Shown piece after piece: positions 23,801 through 36,491 of a stretch of 64,000 bases of DNA. Each line of letters starts with the position of its first letter. The stretch's first letter is position 1. Origin of the DNA: Mycocentrospora acerina (taxonomy: Eukaryota > Ascomycota > Dothideomycetes > Pleosporales); assembly GCA_022701365.1 (NCBI GenBank), contig JAKUHH010000389.1:806001-870000 (forward strand). The letters run 5' to 3'. The notes under the pieces are model-generated. The model saw only the letters and a list, made by a program, of their open reading frames with translations. It did no database searches and had not been told where the DNA came from. A program made the position numbers and the translations under genes.

Positions 23801-23823
23801 ATTTTGGTCGTCTCGGCTGTCAT
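20802..23823 (-). CDS. egt1: Ergothioneine biosynthesis protein Egt1 (EgtD-EgtB fusion)
   Basis: Seven exons: 23543-23823, 23349-23470, 22548-23105, 21373-22498, 21046-21320, 20919-21000 and 20802-20868; 836 aa, every junction phase-consistent. Residues 1 to about 325 form the histidine-specific SAM methyltransferase (EgtD type: LLYDEAGLRLFEKIT, VELGSGN, LGSSLGNF) that makes hercynine. Next comes a DinB-like segment with the iron-binding HX3HXE motif HEAMHLE near 477-483. The FGE-sulfatase-type domain (SPRRSVHVKSF, LGGSWATHPR, NYPYVWAGAR) attaches the sulfur of cysteine to hercynine as a sulfoxide, the fungal Egt1 reaction. Intron 3 (22499-22547) begins with GCAAGT, a GC-AG intron. Intron 2 is long (243 nt). 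Cytosolic enzyme of an antioxidant thiol pathway; the C-S lyase Egt2 is not in this window. Confidence 0.92.
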
Positions 23824-26129
23824 GGTTGTGTAAGATGTTGAATCAAGTGCGGTGGACCAGTTGGAGGCAACCAAGGAGACTCTCTACTAAGGCTATGCAT
23901 CATATATATACCGTACCAAATCACCACGTAATGGTAGTCATTAGGCGTTAGAAATGTGGAGTAGCCGAAGAATTTGATTCCGGTGTCAGCTGTATGGAAG
24001 TGTCCTACCAGACCCTGCTATTGGTGGCCACTGGCATGTGTACCATCGGCTTGGCTATTTTCACGGCTACTCTACAAACAGCAAATCAAAACTCCTGATT
24101 TTCTCACGGTTGGAGGCGGTACGGTCAATGCATACCCCTTGTAGTGGCTGCATCACTCAAATACCTCAAAAGAGGAGACTCGACATGATCGTTCCACTAC
24201 GGTGGGGCCTTTGTACAGATGCGACCTTTCAATGATGACGTCGGATATGTGTAATGAGGGGCAATCTTCTCAAATACCGCCGAGGTTGATAAAATAACCA
24301 GGAACGCGCTGTCGATGTGACATTATTGAGGTGTTATATGCATCCGTAGCCAGCCGGTCATCATGAGTTTTGGAGCATGCTGACTGCGGGGTTGTTGGCT
24401 GCTGGATGGGGCAGGCGCCACAACCACAATAACTTTTGTTTATCAAGGCGATTAAAACACATTTTATTGAGCAATCTATTAGATTTTAAATTAGATAGTT
24501 AATCATATGTATGCAATTAGTCCAGCCAAAGCAATAGTTGAAATGCCCACTGCGTACTCATATGGAGGAGTCAAGACACGATTGCCTTGACGTTGAATGG
24601 TGACCCGGGTTTGGCGCGCGGGCATTACAAAGCGCGACAAGCCGAACGCGACGGCACGACGGTGCTGCACTCGATGACGGTCTCGATTCTAAGCTTCACG
24701 ATTAGTAAGGGATGCAAGAGACCATGTGGTGGAGGCGGTGAGCGAGTGTTTGGCTGTTCTATGCCAAAGAAAGGACATTACTTGCGGTAGGCGATTAAAT
24801 AGGTGTGGTAGCGGTTCCATAAGCGTTGTGGTTCATTGATAAAGTCAAGACGCTCACGTCACTGTCTCAGAAGAGGTTCCTCGTCGCAAAAGCAATAGGA
24901 TCCCAGTTCTTTTTCGACATGCTAGTTTGCCTCAAGGCGCTTGATACCCCCATCGCGGACACATTCACAGCTACTAAGATAGGCTCACTAAAACAATTTC
25001 GGCCGTCATGACGGCTCGATATCTATAAAGCTGCTCTCGTGTCTGCAGGCCCAGCAGGCCCATATTTGGTTTGACGCACGGTTTCTCCTTCGATTCCTTC
25101 TGGACTAGGATCGTTTGCAACACCAGGCTTTTTGGGATTCCCCCTTACAGTTTGGACGTCTTTCGAGGCGCCCTTCAACGCTATCTCTATAGTAGGATCG
25201 GAAACCCCAGATGCCATGATATGTCTGCTTGAAGAAGTGCACATTCATAGGGACATGTTGTGCATTGGCCTGATCTACCGCCATTAGTGGATAGGTCGAC
25301 TATTATTGTAGGTCTAAACTCAGAACTAGATTTTGCCGATAATGTCACCAGATTCTGTGACCGAAGTTATTGCCGCTGAACTTTTTTAATCGTTTAAATA
25401 TCTGGCCTCATGATTCTGGCCATAGTGGAGCACTACAGTGAGGTGTTCAATCTCGGACAACCATGGCCCTTGTTCACCCTGCACATAAACCCTGGCATCT
25501 AACGTTCTGTCCTTTTGCCACTTTGGGTACGGCGGGGCTACCCATTTTGTTAAATGAGATCGAGGGACGTTCAAGAGAAGCGAGCCTGGATCCCCCTTTA
25601 TACTTTGCGTATTGGCTGCTAACGACAATAACATCGTTTCTCCAACTTGCCGTTCATGTCTCGGGCGAGTCGCATGCTGGCTTTATCGAACGCACGGTCG
25701 CAATATGAGACTATTCTGCATTGTCAACGACTTCGAAGCCTTAGTTCTCTGAACCAACAGCTCAGAGCCCCTAGACTGTGGTTGTCAACGGCATGTAAGA
25801 CGAAGTAGCTTTCATTGACATCTGGGTTACGGTGAGATATCATTATCAAATAAAATCTACAAGAACCCTTTCTTGGAGATGGAAGTACAGGAATCACACC
25901 TATGTATGAGCCTGTCGAACGCATTTTCCAAGTACCTTATTCGGGCAAACCTGGCTGAAGATCTTATTTCGGTATTGATCCGACCCTTGCTTTAACCACA
26001 GGGGCCACAAAACTCCGAGTATTCATACTTTAACGTCTTGACTGCCAGTTGTCAACTAAAATCCAAGTGTCAATTTTGTGACTGATTAGTCAACGCCTTT
26101 CTTCTTGCTTTCACCGATCATTTAACACT
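23824..26129. other. Intergenic, egt1 to hypothetical gene
   Basis: About 2.3 kb. A TATATATA run at about 23902-23910 is the likely egt1 TATA element. A more GC-rich patch at 24590-24780 and a 64-codon minus-strand frame at 25023-25217 look mildly coding-like, but show no family motif, so they are not called. No transposon ends seen. Confidence 0.45.
23902..23910 (-). promoter_or_regulatory. TATA-like element of egt1
   Basis: ATATATATA about 80 bp upstream of the egt1 start codon. Confidence 0.45.
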
Positions 26130-27044
26130 ATGGAGCTTGAAACTCATAAGCATTCTCGTTTGACCAATAAATCCAGCGTCTTTCATATTACAGATTCATT
26201 CAACGTTTATGGCTATCATGCTACTCTTTTCCTTTTGTCCAGACTTATGAGTGAGAAAGACTTTTTAGAAGCCAGCCTTGGAAACTGTGTCACGTATCTG
26301 CATGTTCTTCACAAGAAGCAAGCTCGAAACGATCAAAATCTCAACCAGGACCAGTTGCCACGAAGAAAAAAGAGGAAGGCGTATCAGCAGATTAATCGTA
26401 CGTTATACGAGAAGATCAAATGTTTGGAACAAGACGAGAAGGCATTTCTGAGCAATCTTCAAGCATGCAAGGCCAACATTTATGCCATGGAAACTCTAAT
26501 GTACCCTTCAACAAATATCTCTCTCTCTGTACTGGATTATGTCTCGACCCCGACACAATGTACTTTCAATGAATCTGAGCCAACAGAATTAAACTGGAAC
26601 GGTTGGACAGACGATACCATGAACTCATTCGAGAAGCCAAATGAACTTTTGATGTTCGCCGACATCGCCCCAGATGCACAAGTAGATGACTTGCAGGATG
26701 CAGTGGAATCTATCAACGACGTCAAACGCCCACCGCCATTTCCTGGTATTGCGGATGAGGATGTCGCTTTCCTTCCTGTACCCCCGAATACGGCACGCTC
26801 GCAATTTTTCGCCGTAGATTTGAATCCTGGAGCGGCGGTGTTTGAATCCCGTCTTGCAGCCGATGAGCGCAGCATGTCGTTGTCAGCGACCGAACGACGT
26901 TCCACCAACACTGAAATGGCTTCCCAAATGCTGGGTAACTCAGAGCCAGCGGGAGTTAAAAGACTGGAAAATTCCCCGCAACCAAGTTCCAGGGAGAGAA
27001 TAGCATTTAGACCTGCATGGAGAGGAAGATCTTATTCTGTTTGA
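26130..27044 (+). CDS. Hypothetical protein, 304 aa
   Basis: Single uninterrupted frame with an acceptable start context. The N-terminal half is helical and basic, with RRKKRKAYQ near residue 80 (a possible nuclear localisation signal) followed by a Leu/Lys/Glu-rich helix to about 125. The C-terminal half is acidic, then Pro/Ser-rich and probably disordered. It does not match a bZIP heptad or any other family I recognise. It lies alone between egt1 and cho2. The length of the frame and its amino-acid composition are the only support. Confidence 0.55.
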   Translation: MELETHKHSRLTNKSSVFHITDSFNVYGYHATLFLLSRLMSEKDFLEASLGNCVTYLHVLHKKQARNDQNLNQDQLPRRKKRKAYQQINRTLYEKIKCLEQDEKAFLSNLQACKANIYAMETLMYPSTNISLSVLDYVSTPTQCTFNESEPTELNWNGWTDDTMNSFEKPNELLMFADIAPDAQVDDLQDAVESINDVKRPPPFPGIADEDVAFLPVPPNTARSQFFAVDLNPGAAVFESRLAADERSMSLSATERRSTNTEMASQMLGNSEPAGVKRLENSPQPSSRERIAFRPAWRGRSYSV

Positions 27045-27750
27045 ACGCACTGCTATTACGAATTTCCTACGAGCGAGTTTGGTTGTGACAGCTGTCGCCC
27101 GAGTGTTTACTGTCGTTGGCTGGCTGCTCGGACCGTCGCGCATACTTTTATTGGTCATATTGATGCAAGCACAAATTCACATGTAAACACACTCCTGCAG
27201 GCACGACTGGAACATTTCTAATCCCTGTATTTGACCAAACCAAAGTCAACAAGGGAAGATATTCACACTGAACTTCTTAGCGGAAAATAGTAAACACTCC
27301 GGTACATTTGTTATTCTGATGTTTTTGGTTCCTATGTCTCTCGTCACGAGGCCAAGGGGTCCGGGGTTTGTTCGCTTCGCGCCGAGGACCCCACTCATCA
27401 TCATAGCTGCTGCCGGCCACCTGCAACAGCTTTCGAGAAGGTCCGAGATTCTTCTTCTCACCCACGTTCAACATCAATACGCTGCTGGAGTTCAACACTC
27501 TTTGCCCTGCTTGCAAGTCCGTGAATTCCACGTCTTCTACTCCAATTCGGACCAGTACTCGTATTATACAGCTCGCCAGCGGCTGCACGGGACGACCCCC
27601 ACACTCGACACCATACCAGCAGCGGGATAGCTCACTGCAGAGGCCCTGCACAAGCGCACACGTTTCTTCTGCGGCTCAGGCCTTCGCCAAAAATCACTCT
27701 TCTACTCTTCTCAACACCAAATTGCTTCCCGTCGTTCCGCCTTATTCAAC
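27045..27750. other. Intergenic, cho2 upstream region
   Basis: Promoter side of cho2. The short open frames at 27277-27651 and 27319-27630 are on opposite strands of the same DNA and have no motif. Nothing else seen. Confidence 0.5.
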
Positions 27751-30700
27751 ATGGCGGATGTCGACAGCAATGTAGAGGCCGATGGTAGCCGGCTGCGAGA
27801 GCGCCCATCGGCCAAACAGGTCCCTTCCCAAACTTCAAACGATGCTAAGCAGAAGGTGCTGGAGCTGAATGAGCAGGAAGATAGAGACCACAAAGATGAC
27901 CATGAGAAACGCACGTATGGCCGAACGCCAGATGGCACAGGTAAGTTTTCTGTTGGCTAGAAGCCAAAGGCATTGGATGGCAGAATCGCTAGTGACAGGA
28001 CCGTCACGCCTTGCCAGGAGCCACTACTGACAGATTGAAACAGTGTTTGTCGTGCCACACACTCATGACATGGTCTCACAGCTTCTCTCGCCCTCGCAAC
28101 CTAAGAACTTATCCGACGCTGCAGTTCTCGCAGTCCTCGCAGGCCTGATTTTGACCCTCTACGCACTTCCCAAAAGCGCCCGCGTACCCGTTTTCGCATG
28201 CATCTTCCTATTCTGGCGCGCCGCCTACAATGCAGGTATTGGTTGGCTGCTTGATGTCCAATCAAAGCACAACCGTCTTGTTCTGTGGGCGCGACGCTCG
28301 CACATCTTTGAAAAGCCCGAGACGGGCAAAAACCCGCACCCGGCACTGTACCAGCTCCTCAAGCGCGAGATGGAGACCAAAATCCCCAAGGACTACAAAT
28401 TCGAGGACGCACCAATTGAGTACAACACTTGGCTCGTCTTCAGACGCGTTGTAGACCTTATCCTCATGTGTGATTTTGTCTCGTACTGCCTTTTCGCCAT
28501 TGCTTGCTTCAATCGGCCGCAAGAGAGCTGGCTGGTAATGGTACTGCGGTGGACCATGGGTATCATCCTCTTCCTCTTCAACTTGTGGGTCAAATTGGAT
28601 GCACACAGAGTAGTGAAAGACTATGCGTGGTATTGGGGTGACTTTTTTTACCTCATTGATCAGAAGCTAACATTTGACGGCGTGTTTGAGATGGCTCCCC
28701 GTACGTATACTTTGGCGCCTGGGCTGCATGTGAGATGATCACTGACCTTGACTCGTTTTCAGATCCCATGTATTCGGTAGGATATGCTGGTTACTACGGC
28801 ATTGCGTTGATGATGGCAAGCTACAAAGTTCTGTTCATCTCCATCATCGCCCACGCAGTACAATTTGCCTTTTTGATTCTTGTTGAAGAACCGCATATTC
28901 AGGCTGTTTATAATCCGCCTGCACCCCGCCGAACGCGCCACAATTCCAATAACCTCAACGATGAAGAGCACTCAGTTTCGGGCCAATCCGAAGGTGCTTC
29001 TACAACAGCTGATGGACCAACGTTCGATCCCATTCGCCAACCTGCCCAAATGCACCACATTGTCGGTTTCCAGAACATGGACTTCCATCGCTTGATCGAT
29101 GTTACAACGTTGCTTCTCTCATTCTACATGTTCTGCCTGGCGACGCTAACACCAAACACGCGGTTAGTACGTACACTGATCTTTGTCCATGCATTTGCTT
29201 GGCGACTATGGTATGTTTTAGGCCTGGGTTATATTCTGGACCGACAGTCCAAAAAGAAGAACTGGACTCGGCATTTTATCAAGTATGGGGATAGCAAAGA
29301 AGAGGCTTGGCGGCAGTGGAAGAATCTGTACCATCTAAGCATGATCATGTGCCATGCAAGCTTTGCAGCTGCAGCGTGGAAGATGTATACTCTGCCAGCC
29401 GTCTGGTCGTATGGCTTAACACCTTTGAGGCACGTGCTCGGCGTTGGCATGATTGCTCTGCAGCTTTGGACTGCTCTGAGCAGTTACGAGTCACTTGGAG
29501 AGTTTGGTTGGTTCTGTGGTGACTTTTTCTACGACCCCCCATCACGGTCTTTGTCATACTCTGGCATCTACCGTTTCCTCAACAACCCAGAGCGGATTCT
29601 TGGGTTGGCAGGTATCTGGGGTGTAGCTCTGATCACCTGGTCTGCGCCCATATTCTTCCTGGTCGCAACTGCGCATATCCTTCATCTGGCATTCTTGCAG
29701 TTCATCGAGCTTCCGCATATGCGGTCTCTATACGGCCGCAATCTACGCGAAATTTCTGGTGTTAGCAAGACGCTGCGTCAGGCGCTTCCGGACCCAGTAC
29801 GCAAATGGCAGTCAGCAGCTGACGAATACATCAACTCGTCGGTTGAATTTATTGAAGACATGCTTGACCACGCGCGACCTCGACTGGCTGCGGTCATCGA
29901 TACGATTTTGAAGAACACAACGGCGATGTTCAAATCCTATCCGGCACGCATATCTGTCACTCGTCTTTCATCTGACATCAGTGGGTTAGATCGCAACCAG
30001 TACAAGTTGAAAGTCGAGGGTACACCCTCTCTTCCAACAGCAGAGCAACAGAAGAACGGTGGACGCGAGGGAGAAATGGCAAGAACACCGGCTGTGCGTA
30101 CAAATGAGTTTAGAACACTTATTCTTGAGTATGGTGCACCAATCAAGGTTCGCTGGCAGGCACCGGTCAATCACCACAAGAAGGACTGGATTGGTCTGTA
30201 CATGGTGGCGGATAATCAATCTCGAGAAGTAACTGGCATCAGCTCAAACGGGCGATGGGTGGCAACCAACCCTGGCGTCTATGATTCTACGCGTGCTGAG
30301 GAGGGCATTCTCGTATCAGACAAACTTGTGGCTGCCGGGGCTATGAGCGATGAAGAGACGGACTACTACACTGGCGAGGTTGAGTTTCACGGTGACAAGC
30401 TCTGGTGGACGACTGGCGTGTTTGAATTCCGGTATCACCACGGCGGCAGACACAACGTCATGGCTCTTTCGCAGGCTTTTGAGATTCGGATTCCCAGGTT
30501 TGATGAGGATGATGTGGAGGTTGATTCGACTGGCACGATCCACCGGGCGGTTGAACAAGCGCTGTTGCCCATTATCCAAAACTGTTTTGACCGCGATCCT
30601 GAGATTGCGCCGTCGACACCAGACGAGCCATTTGGAAGCTTGGTGGAGAGAGATGGCAGGTTTGCCAAGCGGGTCGTGTTTGCAGTCCATCAAATGTGAG

Positions 30701-30954
30701 TAACTTGATGCTGTGTGTTGAAGATGGGATGCTGACATGAATATCAGGTTTGGTATTGAATTCGCGCCTGTAGTTGTGCAGGCAGACGGCACCGTGCGCA
30801 ATCTCGCATGGCGCATCTGCAATGCGAAGAAGGTTTTGGTGAGTTTGGCCGTCAATGCACAGTAATTCTGATGTGAGCGTTGTCGCTGATGGAATCTCAG
30901 GCACCGTACAGCATGTCACAAAGTCATGGGAGGAACACGCCCGTTATGCGGTGA
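27751..30954 (+). CDS. cho2: Phosphatidylethanolamine N-methyltransferase Cho2
   Basis: Five exons: 27751-27940, 28044-28700, 28763-30695, 30748-30838 and 30901-30954; 974 aa, all GT-AG and in phase. The N-terminal 60 residues are hydrophilic. A multi-pass membrane body follows, with two PEMT-type repeats ([15 protein letters not shown] and [33 protein letters not shown] and [16 protein letters not shown]). The C-terminal third is a soluble region ([27 protein letters not shown]). This is fungal Cho2, the ER enzyme that adds the first methyl group from SAM to phosphatidylethanolamine on the way to phosphatidylcholine. Length agrees with other filamentous fungi. The last exon encodes only 17 residues and is the least certain part. 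Confidence 0.93.
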
Positions 30955-31954
30955 GAGTGATGGTGTGTGGTCAATTGGGGTAAATACATTGGCGTAGGAG
31001 GAATCATTTCAAGGCTCTGAATTGAGAGATTGGGTGGGAATGGCGTTGTGCAGATGGCGAGGCATTCTGAATAAGGGCTACAATGGTGTTGATCAAGTGT
31101 GGTAGGAGGGAAGAAGGGAATGTACAAGAGGAATGTGTCAATAGCATTGATAAGTTGTAGAAGTAGTTAGCACATGTGGAATGTAATTCTAAAAAAGCAA
31201 ATCGCTGGACAATTTGTCTTGTTGTGGAAGTGCAGCGTTGTGCAGTGGACATGGTGCATGTTCTCCGCATACATTTGCCAAATCACGCCGCCAACCAAGG
31301 CAGAATGTGGGTTGCAGACAGGGATGGGGTCAATGTTGAGGCTTGGAGCACGACATGGCGTGCACTAGGCCGAGAGATGGTTTACAAAGCAGATGCAACT
31401 GCCGGACCTGGGGGGAGGACGGGACGGGATGGGCTGGGCTGGGATGGGAGGAGAGGGGAGGAGAGGGGAGGAGATGGCACGAGACGGGGCAAGATTGGCG
31501 TGTGCCGAGTTATCTTATCAGATCAGATGTGACTGATGGAGGCGCGTGCCATTGCCGAGGTGATAGTGAGGCGACCTGAAGGGGAGTCGCATCTTCTGGA
31601 AGCGCATCTCGCCCCCTTTGGCTGAAGGCGTCCCATTGCGCGTCTGGACATACCGAGCCTCTTGCATTCCCGTTTGTGAGCTGTTGTATTGTTGTTGTTT
31701 TCTGTCGTGTGCATACTCGGTGCTTGCATATAAATACATACCCTGCTTGACTCGCCGCGGTTGTCATCATCGCGTCTGCCGTTCCTCGGGAGTCCGCATC
31801 GTCCGCCACTCGACACGACCACGCCGCATTGGCTTGCATCAGGGCGCATCAGGGTGCATTCACACTCGAACGTACACATACATTCACACTCTGCATCCAC
31901 ACTCGAACCTACACATACATCCACACACACATACACCTTCTCCAACCATCCAAC
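30955..31954. other. Intergenic, lon upstream region
   Basis: Contains a purine-rich tandem stretch (GGAGGAGAG units, about 31446-31476), a TATA-like CATATAAATA at 31728-31737 and a CACA/CATACA-rich leader (31858-31945) ending at the lon start. No gene seen. Confidence 0.55.
31446..31476. repeat. GGAGGAGAG purine tandem repeat
   Basis: About three near-perfect 10-bp purine units upstream of lon. Confidence 0.75.
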
Positions 31955-34917
31955 ATGGGCAAAGGCCCCAGCAAGACCAGCACAAAGGTGCTCCCGCTGA
32001 TCCCTCTCGCGCCTCCGCACGCCGTGCTGCCAGGCACAACGCTCAAGATCCCCATCAACAACCGCTCCGACATCGCCGCCATCCTCGCCAAGATCTACAG
32101 CATCAGCCCGACCGCACGCCCAGATGCCGCCATCACCGTTGCCTGCGTGCCGCTGCGCTCCGGCCTGCTGGGCGGCAACGGCAACGGCAACGGCGCCGCA
32201 GCATACGAGGCCGACCCCATGCAGGCGTCCAAGAACGACGTGTTCGAGTACGCGTGCGTGGCCAAGGTCAGCGGCGTGCAGGGCCGGCGCCAGGGCGAGC
32301 TGAGCCTGGTGGTCGAGGGCCTCGAGCGCGTGCAGATCATCGACGTCGTGCAGGAGCGGCCGTACTTTGAGGGCGAGCTGGCGGCCGTGGACGAGCACAG
32401 TGAGTTTCCCACCGTTTTTTACTCTGTCGCGTCTCTCCATGCCCAGCATGTGCTACCACATTACATTACATTACATTGCATTACATCACATCCCATCCCA
32501 TCCCATCCCATCCCATCACATGATACCCAGTCCATGTCACGCCCAGCTATACAACATGCTACACGACACCCAGCCCACGACACCCAAGGCATCACGTGCT
32601 AACGGCCGCAGTCGACGTCGCCAGCCCCGAGCTCGAGCAGCAGTTCAACCGCCTCAAGCAGCTCTCGCGCGAGCTGCTCGCCCTCGTCCGCCTCTCGGCC
32701 ATTCTGCCGCGCACCCCGACCGTCACACTCTCGCCCATTGTCGCCCGGCGACTGGAGCTGTACATTACACGCAAGGACCTGACCGAGGCCGGCTCGCTGG
32801 CCGACTTCATGGCCAACGTCGTCGACTGCACGCACGAGGAGAAGCTGCGCGTGCTGGCGGCCGTCGACCCCAAGGAGCGCGTCGACCGCGTCATTGAGAT
32901 TCTCGAGAGGCAGATCACAAACATCCAGGGCAGCACCCGCATCACCGTCACCACTGCCCAGGTCCCCGCCGGCAGCTTCGACATTGAGCAGCTGCGGCGC
33001 ATGCAGCAAGACCCCCGGCGTGCCAAGATTGGCAATGGCATGCCGGGCAGCTTCCCCGCCGGCGCTTTTGGTGGCGGACAGCAGGCGGGCGAGGAAGAGC
33101 CCAGCGAGATTGACGAGCTGAAGAAGCGGCTGCAGGACGCACAGCTGTCGCCCGAAGCCGACAAGGTCGCCCAGCGGGAGCTGGCGAGGCTGCAGAAGAT
33201 GAACCCCGCACAGGCCGAGTACCAGGTCTGCCGCAACTACCTCGAGAACCTCGCCGAGATCCCGTGGTCCAAGCTGACCGTCGACCAGCTCGACGCAGGC
33301 ACACTGACCAAGGCCAAGAAGCAGCTCGACGAAGACCACTACGGGCTCGAGAAGATCAAGAAGCGGCTGCTGGAGTACCTTGCTGTCCTGAAGCTGAAGG
33401 AGCAGGCCAACCGGTCCATTGACGACGAGATCCGCGCATTGGCTGGCGTGCCCGCCGCGATTGAAGACGTCGAGGCCAAGGGCGAGGAGGCGCCAGAGAA
33501 GCCGGCAAAGGAGCCATCAGAGGCAGAGCAGCGCCTGCTCATGAAGAAGCGCATGGTGGACAAGTCGCCCATCCTGCTGTTGGTCGGTCCGCCGGGCACG
33601 GGAAAGACGTCGCTGGCCAAGTCGGTGGCTACGGCGCTGGGCCGCAAGTTCCACCGCATTTCACTGGGTGGTGTTCGTGACGAGGCCGAGATTCGTGGTC
33701 ATCGCAGGACATATGTAGCTGCCATGCCTGGCCTTGTCGTCGGTGCCCTGAAGAAGGTCGGTGTTGCCAACCCCGTCATCTTGCTTGATGAGATTGACAA
33801 GATTGGTACGTCGAACCACAATGGCGACCCCAGCGCCGCCATGCTCGAGGTGCTCGATCCCGAGCAGAACCATACCTTTACAGACCACTACGTCAACATC
33901 CCCATCGATCTCTCAAAGGTCCTCTTCATCGCCACAGCAAACTCGCTCGACACCATCCCCCCACCTCTCCTCGACCGTATGGAGACCATCCAGCTTTCGG
34001 GCTACACAACTCTGGAGAAGAGGCACATTGCGTCTCGTCACCTCATTCCCAAGCAGGTCACTTCCAATGGCCTCCAGCACGACAACATCGACATTCCCAC
34101 CGATGTGCTCGACAAGATCATCACATCCTATACACGCGAGTCCGGAGTGCGCAACCTCGAGCGCGAGATTGGATCAGTCTGTCGCTCCAAAGCTGTTGAG
34201 TTTGCCACTGCAAAAGACACAAACACTCTCGCGGCGTACAGCCCGACGGTGACCATGGAAGATATCGACGCAGCCCTCGGAATTGAGAAGTTTTCTGAAG
34301 AGTTGACAGAACAACACAACCGCCCCGGTGTCATCACAGGCCTTGTCGCCTACTCCACTGGCGGCCAAGGCTCTATCCTCTTCATTGAGATTGCTGATAT
34401 GGCCGGATCAGGTCAAGTGCAACTCACTGGCCAACTCGGCTCTGTCCTCAAAGAGAGTGTTGAGGTAGCCCTCTCATGGGTGAAAGCACACACTTTTGAG
34501 CTTGGCCTCGCCGCCACTCAGGACGAAAATATTATGAAGAACCGCAACATCCACGTTCACTGTCCCAGCGGCTCCATTCCCAAGGATGGCCCTAGTGCCG
34601 GTCTTGCACACACTATTGCACTCATATCGTTGTTCTCCGGCAAGCCCGTGCCGCCGACGTTGGCCATGACGGGCGAGATAAGCCTCAGGGGCAAGGTGAT
34701 GCCAGTAGGCGGTATCAAGGAGAAGCTCATTGGCGCGTTGAGGGCGGGCGTTGAGAGAGTGCTGCTACCCGAGGGAAACAGGAAGGATGCGAGAGATTTG
34801 CCAGAGGAGGTCAAGAGCGGATTGAAGATTGTGTATGTTGGGCACATTTGGGAGGCGTTGGGGCAGGTGTGGCCCGAGAGGTGGGAGGGTGTGTTTGGCG
34901 GTGAGAGTAGGTTGTAA
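31955..34917 (+). CDS. Peroxisomal Lon protease (Lon2 type)
   Basis: Exons 31955-32399 and 32612-34917 give 916 aa. The order is LON N-terminal domain, helical region, AAA+ module with Walker [14 protein letters not shown] near residue 473 and Walker [10 protein letters not shown] near 537, then the C-terminal protease with the catalytic serine in [11 protein letters not shown] (about 809) and lysine in [11 protein letters not shown] (about 851). The last three residues are SRL, a type 1 peroxisomal targeting signal, and there is no mitochondrial presequence (it starts MGKGPSKTS). This is therefore the peroxisomal rather than mitochondrial Lon; it degrades damaged matrix proteins with ATP. 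The start follows CCAAC. Codon use is strongly C-ending in the first exons. Confidence 0.95.
32456..32520. repeat. Pentanucleotide repeats in the lon intron
   Basis: A run of TTACA-type pentamers followed by about six TCCCA pentamers, within the 212-nt intron of lon. Confidence 0.85.
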
Positions 34918-35250
34918 ATTGATGCATTTATGTTGGCTTGAATTTTGGGACGGTGTTTCTGCGTTTTGGGTTGTATTTAGCGGTTGGACTGTCTTTTTGC
35001 ATATGTGTACTAGTTATCTGTTAGCGGAATCATCTACCCATCATCATTGCCAATCATTGTGCATTGTCTTGGTATGTGACGAGTGTATTTGGATATGTTG
35101 TTTTCTGGCTTTTTCCGTGCTTTGATTCTTCTCACAAACATCTACTTTTTATTGCCTTGAGTTCCTTAGTGTACAACAAGAGCGTACAGGGAGACACGAT
35201 ATGTCTGCGCCTTTGATGTAACATGAACGCTCTATTTTGCTAAATCTTTT
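34918..35250. other. Convergent intergenic, lon to membrane-protein gene
   Basis: 3' flanks of two convergent genes. T-rich; nothing else recognised. Confidence 0.5.
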
Positions 35251-36491
35251 TCAGCGCGCCTTTGCAGCCTCTGCTTTCTCTTCAATCTCAGCCATCTTCT
35301 CCTCCCGCGAGCCCCAAGTAGAAACAAGGGCGCCACTCGGCCCCGAGATCAAAAACAACACCAACAGCCTCACCGCGTGCTTTAGCATGCCGGCGCCGTC
35401 AACACTCTGGCCCAGCGCACGCGTAACATCAAAGTACGCGATCCAACACGCAACCAGCTGGCCAGCTCCAATGAAGATCCAATCCCACTGAAAGACCCAA
35501 AGCAAGCCCCAAGACATGTCCGTCTTCCACGTAGCCGTGTTTGGAATGAAAACAGACGACAAGCTAACATCCGGATTGGTAGACGTGAGAACGCCATAGA
35601 TGGTGAACCACTGCACTATGGTGCAAATCATAAAGGCCCCCTCATACATTATTTTCAACGACGCAACATCCCTGTTCTTCGTGCTCGCCTTGCCAGACGC
35701 AAACAAAGATGCGACCCACAGCGGGACATTGACAACCATCGGAGACACCTGCCAGTACGCGAGAAGATTCTGGTACGCGTCCATGTCTGTCCAGGGTAGG
35801 AACGTGGCAATCGTCGGCACCACATACAGCACCACCATGGATGGAAGCAAGGTGCGCGCATGCGCCAGATCCAACGCCCTTCCAGACTGGAAATACGTCG
35901 GCCCACCAGATGCCCGGTGGAATATAGCCCACCACAGGGTGATGATGGTGGCCCCACCGATGTTCTGGTAGAGAAACGCTATCATGGCGGTACTTTTGCA
36001 AGAGCGTCAGTACAACCACAAAACACGCACGATAATGTACGTATATCCATCTCCACAAATATGTAGAAGAAATAGTGACAAAAAAACTGAAAGAAAAAAA
36101 AAACTCACTACGTCCACCACCTCCCGCGATGCCTCTCCCGACACGCCTCCACATTCAGCACCAAAATCGACCCGGTAATCTGCACCAAGAAATGCACCTG
36201 GTTCCAGTAAAACGGCTCGTGCCACTTTGCCGACCCGGAAATAAACGCCGTCACCAGGAACGATAGCCCCTGGTCCAGCGGCCCTATCCCAGTGAAAGTC
36301 TTCTTGATGGCAACCCCGTTGGGGAGATGCGATGCTGCTACTATGTCGCCGAAGCTGCGCGGGACGTCGTTGAGGTACGAGTTTACGCGCATGAACCACA
36401 GGCCGCCGAGGGAGAGGAAGATGAAGAGGGTTGTGATGGCGGTGTTGTAGGGGCGGGATGCCGGCGGGGGGGATGAAGAGGGTTTGGGCAT
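35251..36491 (-). CDS. Multi-pass integral membrane protein, function unknown
   Basis: Exons 36109-36491 and 35251-35992 (intron 35993-36108, phase 2) give 374 aa. About nine hydrophobic segments are visible, for example ITTLFIFLSLGGLWFM, HFLVQITGSILVLNVEA, IGGATIITLWWAIFH, MVVLYVVPTIATFLPW and LLWVFQWDWIFIGAG. A conserved-looking polar loop, EACRERHRGRWW, falls at the splice junction. The C-terminus is a charged helix (REEKMAEIEEKAEAAKAR). It resembles uncharacterised fungal membrane proteins, but I cannot name a family or transport activity. The next gene upstream, also on the minus strand, is a PLP-dependent dehydratase with no evident link. Confidence 0.7.

Noticed and set aside
25023..25217. 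64-codon minus-strand frame with a real ATG
   Set aside because: Composition is plausible for a small Gly/Pro/Lys-rich protein, but there is no motif, promoter or homologue I recognise.
31523..32449. 308-codon minus-strand frame opposite lon exon 1
   Set aside because: Mirror of a GC-rich coding exon; its Leu/Ala/His/Asp-rich composition is typical of antisense reading, and the plus strand has a clear Lon protein.
32592..33339. Two long minus-strand frames opposite lon exon 2
   Set aside because: Antisense shadows of the Lon N-terminal domain; no motif of their own.
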